Both the position numbers and the translations under genes were made by a program. The notes under the pieces were generated by a model, which saw only the letters and a program-made list of their open reading frames with translations, had not been told where the DNA came from and ran no database searches. From contig CAWKIA010000022.1 of NCBI GenBank assembly GCA_963849635.1, positions 300,208-364,207 on the forward strand: 64,000 nucleotides of DNA. Direction: 5' to 3'. Shown one piece after another: positions 21,430 through 31,559 of this stretch. Position 1 is the first letter of the stretch. Every line of letters starts with the position of its first letter. The stretch is from CAVRUD01 sp963849635 (GTDB taxonomy: Bacteria > Chloroflexota > Chloroflexia > Thermomicrobiales > UBA6265).

Positions 21430-22389
21430 TCAATACAGATGGCAGGCGACCTGCCGCCCCGGTTGCACTTCGAGTAGCGGCGGCTCCTCTATCACGCAGC
21501 GGTCGAACGCCCGCGGGCAGCGCGAACGGAACGCGCACCCTTCCGGCCGCTGGAGCAGCGACGGCGGCAGACCAGGAATGCCCTGGAAGACGCCCTTGTT
21601 CTCCAGCGACGGCAGGCTGGCAATCAGCATCTGACTGTAAGGGTGGAGTGGCTTGCCGAAGAGATCATCGACCTTCGCCACCTCGGAAAAATTGCCGGCA
21701 TACATGATCCCGACCCGATCGACCACCTGGGCCATCAGATCCATGTCGTGTCCGATCAAGAGCAAGCTGGCGCCTAACTCTTCCTGGACCTTGAGCAAAG
21801 TGCCCATCACCTGTCGCTGCACGACCACGTCGAGGGCGCTGGTGGGCTCGTCGGCGATGATCAGCTTTGGCCGCAGGCTGATCGCGATGGCGATGCAGAC
21901 CCGCTGCTTCATGCCACCGGACAGTTCGTGCGGGTACATGTTGGCGACCTCGCTCCGGAGGCCGACGCTGTCGAGCAACTCCGCCACCCGAGTATCGAAC
22001 GCCTTGCCGGAGAGGTCGACGTCGTGGTCGCGCAGGGCATCGTGCAACTGATCGCGGACCCGCACCACCGGGTTGAGTGAGTTCATCGCCCCCTGAGCGA
22101 CCAGGGCGATCTTGGCCAGGCGGGACTGGCGCATCTCCTCCCGGGTCAACTGGCGCAGGTCGATGCCTTCCAGCACGATCTCGCCGCGTTCGATCTGTCC
22201 CGGCGGCCGGATCAGGCGAAGCAGCGCCAGGGCGATGGTCGACTTGCCTGACCCGGACTCGCCAACCAGGCCCAGGCGCTCACCACGGGCTATCGACATA
22301 TTGACGCCATTGACGGCCTTCACCGCCCCACGGGAGGTGTGGTAGTGGACGTGAAGGTCCCGGACTTCGAGCATGCCACCAGCGTCCAC
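21430..22389 (-). CDS. oligopeptide/dipeptide ABC transporter ATP-binding protein, DppD-like
   Basis: The frame is intact (319 aa). Walker A is GESGSGKST, the Q-loop region is IALVAQGAMNSLNPV, the signature HELSGGMKQRV, Walker B KLIIADEPTSALD and the switch His is in LIGHD. The C-terminal oligopeptide domain has CAFRSRCPRAFDRC. A GTG at 22389 has GGAG at a good distance; an ATG at 22374 is an alternative. It is the first gene of the two-ATPase operon. Unlike the binding protein and the first permease of the same system, both ATPases are free of frame changes. Confidence 0.9.
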   Translation of the reverse strand: MDAGGMLEVRDLHVHYHTSRGAVKAVNGVNMSIARGERLGLVGESGSGKSTIALALLRLIRPPGQIERGEIVLEGIDLRQLTREEMRQSRLAKIALVAQGAMNSLNPVVRVRDQLHDALRDHDVDLSGKAFDTRVAELLDSVGLRSEVANMYPHELSGGMKQRVCIAIAISLRPKLIIADEPTSALDVVVQRQVMGTLLKVQEELGASLLLIGHDMDLMAQVVDRVGIMYAGNFSEVAKVDDLFGKPLHPYSQMLIASLPSLENKGVFQGIPGLPPSLLQRPEGCAFRSRCPRAFDRCVIEEPPLLEVQPGRQVACHLY

Positions 22390-22594
22390 ATTACACTCCG
22401 GTCAATGCGTACACCCGGGCCCGCGCTCCAGTTAGGATGACGAAGGTATCGCGGGCGGTTAGTCGCCTCGGAATCGCCAAATCGCGATTCGTGCAGAATC
22501 AATCGGTTGTCAGGTCAGTGCGCATCATAGCCGATGCCGGGTGACCGTCAACCCGGTTCGACAGCGGAATCAGCACCATTTCTAGGAGAACACG

Positions 22595-23287
22595 ATGCCC
22601 CGAGCCTCGTCCAAGATCCCGGTCTACCTCGAAATCGGCAAAACCAAGACCTTTGCTGGTCCGCTTGAATGGCCCGGCTGGTGCCGGAGCGGGAAAGACG
22701 AAACCTCGGCCCTGGAGGCGCTCCTTGAAGCCGGCCCCCGTTACGCCAAGATCTTCTCCAGAACGAAGATCGACTTCTCCCCGCCAGACGATATGTCGGC
22801 CTTCGAGATTGTCGAACGACTCAAAGGCAACGGCGCCACCAGTTTTGGCGCCGCTAACATCGCCCCGGACTACGACTCGGGGGAGATGAACAAGGCTGAG
22901 TTTGAACGCGCCCGGACGATCATCAAAGCCACCTGGAAAGCACTCGACAAGGCAATCGCCGCGGCAAAGGGCGAGAAGTTGAGCAAAGGTCCGCGTGGCG
23001 GTGGCCGGGAACTCGACGGCGTCATCGAGCACGTCGTCATGGCCGACGGCGGCTACCTGGGCAGGCTCGGCTACAAGGTCCCCGCTACCGACGAGACGAA
23101 CATGGAGGAGCGGCTGGACCTCACCCGGCAAACGGTGATGCAGGCGCTCGACGGCGCCGAGCGCGGCGAGATCCCCGAGAGCGGCCCCCGCGGCGGCAAG
23201 ATGTGGACACCCCGCTACTACGTCCGCCGCTCCACCTGGCACACCCTCGACCACGCCTGGGAGATCGAAAACCGGATTGTCTCGTAG
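22595..23287 (+). CDS. conserved DinB-like protein of unknown function
   Basis: The intact 230-aa frame starts at ATG 22595, preceded by CTAGGAGAA. It has a conserved N-terminal part (WPGWCRSGKDETSALEALL). The C-terminal half resembles DinB/maleylpyruvate-isomerase-like four-helix proteins (YYVRRSTWHTLDHAWEIENR). The His in WHTLDHAWE would be a metal ligand in that fold. The assignment rests on these short stretches, so the function is open. No signal or membrane segment is visible. It is transcribed divergently from the ATPase operon. Confidence 0.6.
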   Translation: MPRASSKIPVYLEIGKTKTFAGPLEWPGWCRSGKDETSALEALLEAGPRYAKIFSRTKIDFSPPDDMSAFEIVERLKGNGATSFGAANIAPDYDSGEMNKAEFERARTIIKATWKALDKAIAAAKGEKLSKGPRGGGRELDGVIEHVVMADGGYLGRLGYKVPATDETNMEERLDLTRQTVMQALDGAERGEIPESGPRGGKMWTPRYYVRRSTWHTLDHAWEIENRIVS

Positions 23288-23360
23288 AGGTGCGTAAGGT
23301 CGCCCCAACGTGGAGGTGCCCTGGGACGGTATTCTCGTTCGGCCGCTGAGGCATCGCCTT

Positions 23361-23480
23361 GTAGGGGCGGACCTCCGTGTCCGCCCGATTGCCGACCAAC
23401 AGATTCCGCATTGGGAACGGTGTTTCCCGTTGGGCGACGTCGGCGTTGGTGATCGGGCGGACACGGAGGTCCGCCCCTAC
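23361..23480. repeat. perfect 27-bp inverted repeat with inner palindrome (Chloroflexi-type REP)
   Basis: Arms at 23361-23387 and 23454-23480 are exact inverted copies, starting GTAGGGGCGGACCTCCGTG. A second inverted pair, GGGAA/TTCCC, lies in the loop. It sits 70 bases after the DinB-like gene and next to the deacetylase end, and resembles 34157-34224. Confidence 0.9.
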
Positions 23481-23490
23481 CGAGACGTGA

Positions 23491-25720
23491 CTACGCGGCC
23501 GGAACGGTCGGCTCCACTGGTGGCACCGCCTCCAGGTCCGCAGCCGTCGTGAACGTTGCATCGTCGGTCTTAACCTCACCGCCCGGCCCAATAGCGAGAA
23601 CGCGGTAGTGGTATAGCGTATTGGCGACAAGCGGTTCAATCACCGTTCGGTAGGTCCCGTCGGGTTCGACCTCGGATTGAACAGTCGTACCGTAGAGGGT
23701 ATCCAGTCCGAACTCGACCGAGACCGTGTCGGCATCCGTCGCGACGATCCGCACGACAACCCTGGTCGCCTCGACCTCCGTCACCTCGACGAAAGAGATC
23801 ACCGGCATTGGAACCGCTGGCTCTGTCGGCGTTGGGCTTGGCGTTGCGGTTGGCTCGACGATTGGGGTCGGTTCAATGGTCGGGGTTGGGGTCTCAGTTG
23901 CGGCGGGAGTTGCGGTCGGGGTAGCCGTCGGCTCCGGCGTCGCGGTTGACTCAACGGCCGGGGCCAGGCCCTGCGCGACCGTGAACGGCCGTGTCACCGT
24001 CGCCTGGCTGGTCGATCCCCTCGCGGTGATCGTCGCGCTGCCGGCGATCGCCTCGGCTGGGACCACGACGGTCGCGTTCGCGCTGCCTGTTGACGACGCG
24101 GCGAAGATCCCAAGCGATTGGGTAGTGCTGCCCTGCTGCAACGTCAATTCCACCGACTCCGACCTGCCATAGCCGCGCAGGGTCGCCCGGATTGAGGTGC
24201 CGCTAGAGCCAATGTCCGGGGAGACTGCCAACGTCGCCGTGACTGAGAATGACGACCCGGCTCGGCCCGCACCGCCGACGCCTTCCACCGCGTGCGAGCC
24301 GATGTGCGCCGCGGGAACGACGAAGCTGACCGAACCGCTTCCGGTGGATGAGGTCTGGACCGTCGCCACAGTGGCGGTACTGGCCGCGTGGCGCCAGGTG
24401 ATCGAGATCGACTGATTCGCCGGATAGCCACGCAGCGTTGCGGTGACCGAGGTACCAACCGGGCCGCTCGTCCGGTTGAGCCGGATACTGGGCGACGACC
24501 GAGAACGATCCCGTCCCGCGGCGCTTGCTCGTCGCCCCGATGGCAGTGACGACGACCTTGGTCATCGGGCCTTTTGGCACCGTGATTGTCGCCGTGGCCG
24601 TGCCCGACGTCGACGCCTTGACGGTCGCCAGCGGCGTCGAGCCGACCTTGCCCCAATGGATCGCGACATTCTCCCCGGCCGAAAATCCCTTGCAGGTCAC
24701 CGTCGCGGTCGAATCGACGATCCCCGATACCGGCGATACCGCGCACGAAGCGGTTACTCCGCCCGGCTGCGCAGTTCCGGCGATGATCTCTGGCAGCGTT
24801 CCAAAGCCGTAACCCATTGACCGGAGGCCATCGATGATCGCCGGCAGTGCCGGCCCATCCTGCGAGAACGTACCCAGATGGAAGAGGTAGATGTAGCCGT
24901 TGCCGTGGTCAGTCAAACACCGATTGATGATCTGATCGCGGGAGAGTCCGTTCCAGCCGAGCGAGTCGACCGTCCATTTCATGTGCTGTCCGAACCCGAC
25001 GGCGGCAATATCGCGGAGCACGGTGGCGTCGGAGTCCCCATATGGTGGGCGGAACATCGGCCGGGTGGATTGTCCGGATGCCGCCACGACGCGCTGTTCG
25101 GTCGCGATCAACTCCGCCAATCGCTCAGCGGGTGTTGGAGCGGGGCGAGGTCGGTAAAGGAGCGGTGTGTCAGGCTGTGGTTGAGGAGGTGGTGACCCTC
25201 GTTCGCCATCCGCCGCACGAGAGCTGGTTGCACCTCGGCAAACCACCCGGTAAGGGCGAAGCTCGCCTTCACGCCCTTGGCCGCGAGGGTGTCAAGGATC
25301 AGGAGGTATACGTCCGGTCATCATCGGCATCGAACGAGAGGCAGACCGCCTTTGACCGCCAACGACCCGCGATTGAAGTTCACCGCCGGAGAGCTGACCC
25401 GGAGCGTGACATTACTGCTATGGATCCAACCGCTCACGCTTGGCGCGGAGATCCGGAACCAAGCGCCCGCGGTCGGTCGTGCACGAGACGACGGTCCCCT
25501 GCGACAACGTGCCGATCCGTGCGTCCGCGGAGGACGGCCCCGAATGGACCGCGAGCGACCCGACGTGGACCGTCGCGGTCACTCCGCTGAGCGGCACCGC
25601 TTTCGCATCAGGCGCTGCGACGAGTGCGGCGCCGGCACAGGCCGCCCCAAGCCCAAGTCGAAAAAGTCCACGACGGGAAATGGACGCGCGGCGTTGCTGG
25701 ACCACGGCGGGGCCTCCCAC
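23491..25720 (-). pseudogene. secreted SH3-polysaccharide deacetylase-Ig-like protein, second paralog, several frame changes
   Basis: Gene order from 25720 downwards is: TAT signal (ISRRGLFRLGLGAACAGAAL), bacterial SH3-like segment (SLAVHSGPSSADARIGTLSQ), and NodB-type deacetylase with SFDADDD, NHSLTHRSF, FRPPYGDSD, DSLGWNG and YLFHLG. These are followed by Ig-like repeats (CKGFSAGENVAIHWGKVGST), a Thr/Pro/Glu linker and a fibronectin-like C-terminus. The frame changes near 25420, 25290, 25130 and 24490. It is the damaged tandem copy of 25892-28085. The product would act on cell-wall or capsule polysaccharide outside the membrane. Confidence 0.8.
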
Positions 25721-25891
25721 ACGACATTGATACCTCTATGTGGTGCCATTGTGACCCGAAGGTGGCCTCAACGTCCAGGAATAGCCAATCCTGGCGCACC
25801 ACGATGCGGAACGCGCCACATCCGAGCACGGGAGCCGTGTCCACCGGGGAACCCGAGGACGGAGTTTCCCTTCGGCCCCGATCAGATGAAG

Positions 25892-28085
25892 CTACACGGT
25901 CGAAGCCGTCGGCTCCGCTGCCGGAACCGCCTCCGGTTGAGCGGCACTCGTGAATGTCGCATCCTCCGTGAACACGGTTCCGCCCGGTCCAGTGGCAATC
26001 ACGCGATAGTGATACTGGGTGTTGGCGGTGAGTGGTTCGATCTCGGCGCGGTAGGCTCCATCAGGTTCGACTTCGGCCGGGATATTCGTGCCATACAAGG
26101 CATCTGGGCCGAACTCGACCGAGACGGTGTCGGCATCCGTCGCGACGATCCGCACGACAACCCTGGTCGCCTCGACCTCCGTCACCTCGACCTTCGCGAT
26201 CACCGGCGGCAATGCGGCGGGCTCCTCTGTTGGGCTGGGGGTTGCGGTCGGCTCGACCGCTGGAGTCGGTTCGACGGTCGGAGTGGCCGTTGGCTCGGGC
26301 GTTGGGGTTGGTGTCTCCTCACTGGTCGGCGCAATCGTCTCCGTCAGGGAGATCGGTAGAGTGACCGCCGCGCCAGTACTGCCACCGGTCGCGGTGATGG
26401 TGGCGTCGCCGGCCGGTGCACCAGCCGGAAGGGTGACCGTGATCGAAGCGCTGCCCGTAGAGGAGGCGACCACGCTCCCGAGTTCCTCGGTTAGACCTCC
26501 GCCGCTCCAGGACAACCCAACTGTCTCCAGGCGCCCGAACCCGCGCAACGTGACGCGCACCGTCGATCCGGCCACGCCACCCGTCGATGAGAGGGCCATG
26601 CTTGGAGAGACGGCGACGGAGGCGGTCGCCCGATTCCCCGCGCCGGGGCCAACCCCATCGACTGCGTGGGCGCCGTAGGAGGCGGCAGGAATGACAAAAC
26701 TCACCGAGGCGCTGCCAGAGTACGAGGCGCCGACGGTGGCCACCGTGACGACGCTGGCCGCGTGGTGCCAGACGATGTCGACAGGCTGGTTGGCCGCAAA
26801 TCCGCGCAGCGTCGCGGTCACCGCAGTGCCGACGACACCGCCTGATTGATTGAGCCGGATGCTGGGCGTGACCGAGAATTCGCCCGTCCCGCTCCGCTTA
26901 CTCGTCGCGCCGATTGCCGTGACGATCACCTTCGCCAGCGGTCCCTTCGGGACCGGGACGATCGCCGTGGCGATACCCGAGGACGACGCAGTCACGGCCG
27001 CGAGGGGCGTCGACCCAACCTTGGCCCAATGGATGGCCACATTCTCGCCGGCGGAAAACCCCTTGCAGGTCACGGTGACGCTGGAATCAACCGTCCCGGA
27101 GGTCGGCGAGAACGCGACCGTTACGCCGCCCGCTCCGGGCGCAGTCCCAGCGATGATCTCCGGCACGGTGCCGAAGCCGTACCCCTTCGCCCGCAAGCCG
27201 TCGATGATTCCAACCAACGCCGGACCATCGGACGATGCACGCGCCAACGTGGAGCAGGTAGATGTAGCCGTTACCATGGTTGGCTAGGCAACGCGCCACG
27301 ACCTGATCGCGGCTCAGGCCGTTCCAGCCCAGAGAATCTAGGGACCACATCACGTTCGTGCGATACCCCACCGCGGCGATGTCGCGCAGCACGCTGGCGT
27401 CGTAGTCGCCGTAGGGCGGTCGGAAGTAGGGCCTGGGGGAGACGCCGGTGAGGCCGACGATGCGATCCTCGGTCGCGACCAGCTCCGCCAGGCGTTCGGC
27501 CGGGTAGAGCGGTGCGTTGTTGCCATTGACCCCTGTGAACGACCGGTGAGTGAGCGTGTGGTTGAAGAGGTGGTGCCCCTCATTGACGATCCGGCGGACA
27601 AGGTCGTTATTAGCAGCGGCAAAGTTGCCGGTCATGCCAAAGCTGCACTTGATCCCCTTGGCGGCCAGCGTATCCAGGATCGATCCGGTGTATCCACGAT
27701 CGTCGCCGCAGTCGAAGGTCAACGCGACCGCCTTCGACGTGGTCAAGCCACGCGTGACCGTTGTGGCCGGAGAAGCGACCAGCGTTACGCCGCTGCTGTG
27801 AACCCATCCGCTGAGACTTGAGGTAGAGACCCGAAACCAGGCCGACGCCGTCGACGTACACGACACCGTCGTTCCACGGCTGAGGCCGCCAATCCGCGCA
27901 TTCGAAGACGCGGGGCCGGAGCGGACGTCGAGCGTCGCGACGCTGACCGTCGCGGTCACGCCGCTCAGAGGAACAGCGCGCGCGCTGGGAGCGATTGAGA
28001 CGGCGGCTCCGATGGATGCGGCGGCACCGGCGCCCAGGAGCAAGAGGCGGCGGCGCGAAAGAGGAGCACGGCGGGGCTGGTCCAC
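25892..28085 (-). CDS. secreted SH3-polysaccharide deacetylase-Ig-like protein, first paralog, one frame change
   Basis: GTG at 28085 follows GGGAGAGTC. The twin-arginine signal (LSRRRLLLLGAGAAASIGAA) is followed by an SH3-like region (LDVRSGPASSNARIGGLSRG). A NodB deacetylase domain follows with the metal-site region LTFDCGDDRG, the His pair HTLTH, RPPYGDYD, DSLGWNG and YIYLLHVG. Near 27240 a single frame change leads into Ig-like repeats, a TPTPEPTATPTVEPTP linker and a fibronectin-type C-terminal domain. The first motif is FDCGDD instead of the usual FDDG, so metal binding may be modified. The likely role is removal of acetyl groups from surface glycan. It is paralogous to 23491-25720. Confidence 0.82.
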
Positions 28086-28341
28086 GGAGACTCTCCCAGG
28101 GCGGGGGCGGATCGGAGAGATTGTGTGATTGCATTGTCGTTTCGGCCGTCGTCAATCGTCCAGGTGCGTTTGGCTTCTCGCCAGGAGCAAGCTGGTGATG
28201 GGAACAACCGGATTGCCCTGGCCCGATATGCCAGGTTCATTGCCAGTTCGATCGCAATGTCCGGCATCCTCTTCCGCCTGCGCACGGCGCGCTAACCGCT
28301 GGAGAGGCACTCGGGCGTATCCAACGATCGGCGCTCACACA

Positions 28342-29208
28342 TCAGCGGACCGGAATGATGCGCCGCAGAGTGCGGACGGTTCGCGCGGGCCGTTCCGGTG
28401 CCCAGACATCCCGGTTCTCACTTGGCCATGCGTAGATAGGGGTCCCGTCACACACCAATCCGAGCACTCCGGGTTCGGCCAACTCTTCGGCCGACCATTC
28501 GTAGAGTCGCTGCAGGCGTGGCTGGATGATCCCGTAGTCGAGCATCCGGCCGAACCAGTGCTCCTCGGCGGTGTATGCACGAACGTCGCGCTGCAGCGGG
28601 TATTGATCCGGCAGGATGCGGGAGAGGGAGAGGAAGATACCGGTCACGGCTACCCGGGGATCGCCCAACACCGGAGCGATGAGAGCCAGTGGCCCGAGGG
28701 CCAGGCGGGGCGCGGCCACCAGCGCGTGCGCGTACAGCATCCGCACGAGCACCACATTGAGGAAGAAGCGCTCCGCTGCATTTTCTTGCTCGGCGAGGTC
28801 GCGGTGCTCCAGGTAGGCGGACACGATGGAGGCATTGTGCGCCCGGTACCAGGTCTGCCGGCGGGGATCAGCGATGAATGCCATCCAGAGCGGGATCGCC
28901 GGGGACGAAGGGGCGCCGCCCCGGCCGCCGGCGCGGGCAACCGCCTCGCAGCCGTCCCGCACCAGGCGCTCGTTGACCGCCCGCCACCAGGAGCTGCCCG
29001 CCGGGGTGGCGTCCGGCGACGCGAGCACACCCCGCGCCACCTGCCAGCGCATGAACGCCATAGCCGCCCGGCGGAACGGCAGATGCTGGGGAGCCTGCCC
29101 CGTCGGACCGTGGTACGTTCGTTCGAGCAGCGCGAGACGCCTAGCCGGGTCCTCCCGAACGGTCTCCACCTGCCTGAGCGCCCAGTCAGCGGCTGAGAGA
29201 TCGTCCAT
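28342..29208 (-). CDS. conserved protein of unknown function (actinobacterial/Chloroflexota family)
   Basis: The intact 288-residue frame starts at ATG 29208. Likely conserved stretches are FMRWQVARGVLASPDA, GSSWWRAVNERLVRDGCEAV, TWYRAHNASIVSAYLEHRDL and MLYAHALVAAPRLALGP. I recognise the pattern from uncharacterised high-GC Gram-positive proteins, but no catalytic motif or function can be assigned. No signal peptide is present. A moderately hydrophobic central stretch (LALGPLALIAPVLG) could be membrane-associated. It is on the same strand as the phosphotransferase upstream, with a gap of about 160 bases. Confidence 0.6.
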   Translation of the reverse strand: MDDLSAADWALRQVETVREDPARRLALLERTYHGPTGQAPQHLPFRRAAMAFMRWQVARGVLASPDATPAGSSWWRAVNERLVRDGCEAVARAGGRGGAPSSPAIPLWMAFIADPRRQTWYRAHNASIVSAYLEHRDLAEQENAAERFFLNVVLVRMLYAHALVAAPRLALGPLALIAPVLGDPRVAVTGIFLSLSRILPDQYPLQRDVRAYTAEEHWFGRMLDYGIIQPRLQRLYEWSAEELAEPGVLGLVCDGTPIYAWPSENRDVWAPERPARTVRTLRRIIPVR

Positions 29209-29372
29209 AACGCCACCCAACTCTTCGGCAACAGCCAGTGCCGGGCTTCACCATGACATCCTGGCTCTGGCGACCGGATCCTCCAAGGGCGCGTCTGCCG
29301 TGACCGCGGACGGCGGCGCTAATCATGCCGCATCGATGTGCGTGCCGACCTCTTCCATCCGCGGATAGACCG

Positions 29373-30281
29373 CTAACGCCCGGAGCGCCCATCGAGTTCG
29401 CTCAGGGCCGCCGCGACAAAGGCGGCGTGACCGGCCCGCAGTTGCTGCTCCTCATCGGGCTCCAGGCCCCATTCCCCGATCCGGCCGCACGGGCGAAGAG
29501 CGGCGCAGAGGTCCCAATAGGCCAGGCCCGAGAAGTCGAGGCTGACCTCGGCGCGATAGGCGTCAGTCAATGCCGCCATCGCCTCCAAACCATGCTGCAG
29601 AAAGAACTCGAATCGGACATTGCCCAGGTCTGCCAGGGGGTCGCCTGTCCGGGCGTCCTCCCAGTCGATCACGGCAGCTAGCGCTCCACGATGCCAGAGC
29701 AGGTTGCCCGGCCAGAAATCGCCGTGGACCAGCGATGCGGGATTGACCACCGGCATGGGCCAGGCGGCCTCCAGCGCCGCCCGGATATGCGATTCGCCCA
29801 TAGAGTCGTCCAGGTTCGCGGGCCGCTCGCCATACCCTCGACCCAGCGGACGGAGAAAGTTGAGTTCAGTCGACGCCGGAATGGCGTGGATCCGGGCAAG
29901 TTGCCGGGCGGCTTCGGTTACTACCTTAATGATGTCCTCCGGCGCGTCTTCCGCCGAGCCCTCGACGAAGCCGACCACCACCACTGGCGTCGGAAAGAGA
30001 TCGCATGACGCATCGAAGAAGACAGGCTCAGGCACCGCCAGGCGATGCGCCTGAGCGATCTCCATCAGGCGGAACTCATCCCGGGCCGCGTGCGGGTTGT
30101 GGGCCAGATCAACCGGCCCATGCCGGCGCACGACGACGCGCCTCGTCTCCCCTCCGGGCCGCCGAAATGCCAGCGCCGTCACCTCGGCCGACACCCCGCC
30201 CGGCAACCGCCTGGCATCAAGCAGCACTGCCCCAGGATCGATCCGTGCGATCAGCCCTTGAAAGGACGCGAGATCTTTCAA
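29373..30281 (-). CDS. aminoglycoside/choline-kinase-like phosphotransferase
   Basis: The intact 302-aa frame has the phosphotransferase (APH) signature VHGDFWPGNLLW, containing the catalytic Asp. The metal-binding Asp follows in AVIDWEDARTGDPLADL. The N-terminal lobe has RRVVVRRHG for the ATP-binding Lys/Arg region. Such proteins phosphorylate small hydroxyl substrates; resistance to an antibiotic cannot be concluded from the sequence. A REP-like repeat (30287-30415) directly precedes the start, so the ATG at 30281 lies against the repeat edge and the ribosome site is unclear. Confidence 0.8.
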   Translation of the reverse strand: MKDLASFQGLIARIDPGAVLLDARRLPGGVSAEVTALAFRRPGGETRRVVVRRHGPVDLAHNPHAARDEFRLMEIAQAHRLAVPEPVFFDASCDLFPTPVVVVGFVEGSAEDAPEDIIKVVTEAARQLARIHAIPASTELNFLRPLGRGYGERPANLDDSMGESHIRAALEAAWPMPVVNPASLVHGDFWPGNLLWHRGALAAVIDWEDARTGDPLADLGNVRFEFFLQHGLEAMAALTDAYRAEVSLDFSGLAYWDLCAALRPCGRIGEWGLEPDEEQQLRAGHAAFVAAALSELDGRSGR

Positions 30282-30286
30282 ACAGA

Positions 30287-30415
30287 CCTCACCCCCTACC
30301 CTCTCTTCACTGCGGTGGAGAGGGGCATTCGGCAGCGGCGTTTCAAGAGGGGCGACGGTCTCCCCCTTCCCCTTGCCGCAGCGGGGTGAAGGGGGCCGGG
30401 GGGTTAGGGGGCCGT
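30287..30415. repeat. composite REP-like palindromes
   Basis: Two palindromic blocks lie side by side: CTCACCCCCTACCCTCTC with GGTGGAGAGGGG, then CCCCCTTCCCCTTGCCGCAG with GGGGGCCGGGGGG. They are the same two block types seen at 20189, 12165 and 17862. They lie between the methyltransferase stop and the phosphotransferase start. Confidence 0.7.
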
Positions 30416-30433
30416 TCTCCGAATGCTGAATAT

Positions 30434-31240
30434 CTATCGCACCCGTGCCGAAATCAAATGCGCGTCGCAGGGAAACCGGACCATGCCGTCCCCGTCGAAC
30501 GGCCGGACGGCCTCACTGATCTCCTCTCGGACCTGTTCTTCAAGCTGTGGCGCCGTCGCCCGGATCGCCGCGGCCAGCGGGGTCGCGTCGACCTCGCCCG
30601 CCAGGAATCCATCGACCGACGGGTAGACGACCTCACCCAGGCGGGTCTCGAGCCGCACATCGTCGAACCCTGCCGCCTCAACCAGGGTCACAAGCGGGGT
30701 GGGGTCACTCAAGGCAAATGGCGCCCGGACGATGGCCGCGGCGGCATCGCCTACGAGCCGTGCGACGATCTCGGCCTGGCGCGCATACGGCGGGCTTGTC
30801 TCGATCGAGCCCCAGACCACCAGGCCGAGGCCGCCGCCCGTGGCCAATACCCGGCGCATCTCGCGCAGCGCTTTGGCCCGGTCCGGCATGAACATCAGAC
30901 CGAACTGGCACAGCACCCGGTCAAAATCGGCGTCGGGAAACGGCATACTCGCCGCGTCACCCTGCCGCCACTCCAGGTCGCCGCGTATCCGCCGGGCAAC
31001 CGCGAGCATGCCCTGGTTGAGGTCGAATCCGACCACTCTGGCCCCGGGACCCGCCAGCGCCGAAGCAGCTCTGGTTGCCACTCCCGTGCCACATGCCACA
31101 TCGAGCACGCGGTCTCCCGGCCGGACCCCGGCCGCGGACGCGGTCGCGACCGCCCACGGCGACATCAGGGCGGGCACCAGATTGGCCTCGTAGAACTCAG
31201 CCGCTTCCGCTTCAAGTTGCCAGGATGTAATGTCGGACAT
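30434..31240 (-). CDS. class I SAM-dependent methyltransferase
   Basis: The 268-aa frame starts at ATG 31240 after GGAGAAGG. Motif I is VLDVACGTGVATRAA, followed by the acidic loop VVGFDLNQGML, then MPFPDADFDRVLCQFGLMFM and MRRVLATGGGLGLVVWG. These are standard for UbiE/MenG-like small-molecule methyltransferases (Methyltransf_11). Substrate and pathway are not evident. It is divergent from the DUF4203 membrane protein. No signal or membrane segments are visible. Confidence 0.85.
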   Translation of the reverse strand: MSDITSWQLEAEAAEFYEANLVPALMSPWAVATASAAGVRPGDRVLDVACGTGVATRAASALAGPGARVVGFDLNQGMLAVARRIRGDLEWRQGDAASMPFPDADFDRVLCQFGLMFMPDRAKALREMRRVLATGGGLGLVVWGSIETSPPYARQAEIVARLVGDAAAAIVRAPFALSDPTPLVTLVEAAGFDDVRLETRLGEVVYPSVDGFLAGEVDATPLAAAIRATAPQLEEQVREEISEAVRPFDGDGMVRFPCDAHLISARVR

Positions 31241-31559
31241 CGGGCGTCCTTCTCCGCGCGGCACGCGCATGCGATCCACCACCTTCGACACGCTGTCGCG
31301 AGGCGGCGGACGGGAAAAGGTGAGGCCCACAGTCAGAGTACGACATTCGCCACCAAAATCCAGGTTATTGACAAACCTTAGAACGTTCTCATTTAAGGCG
31401 GGACTAACGTGCTGGTGGCGACCTCACGTGTTTGGGAGTTTTGGGGGATACCACGCTTACCATAATGGCGTAAAATCTTCTTGCCCCCTATAGTCCCCGC
31501 ATCGCGTCCGATCGATCTTCGCGTGTCGTGCCTCAGCATTGACGTGTGGGAGCGTTGCA
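31241..31559. other. divergent intergenic region
   Basis: TTGACA at 31368-31373 is followed after 17 bases by ATTTAA, a weak promoter candidate toward the membrane genes. An AGAACGTTCT palindrome lies in its spacer. No gene is seen. Confidence 0.35.

Noticed and set aside
31380..31389. AGAACGTTCT as an SOS (LexA) box
   Set aside because: The Gram-positive type box needs GAAC-N4-GTTC; here the halves are adjacent.
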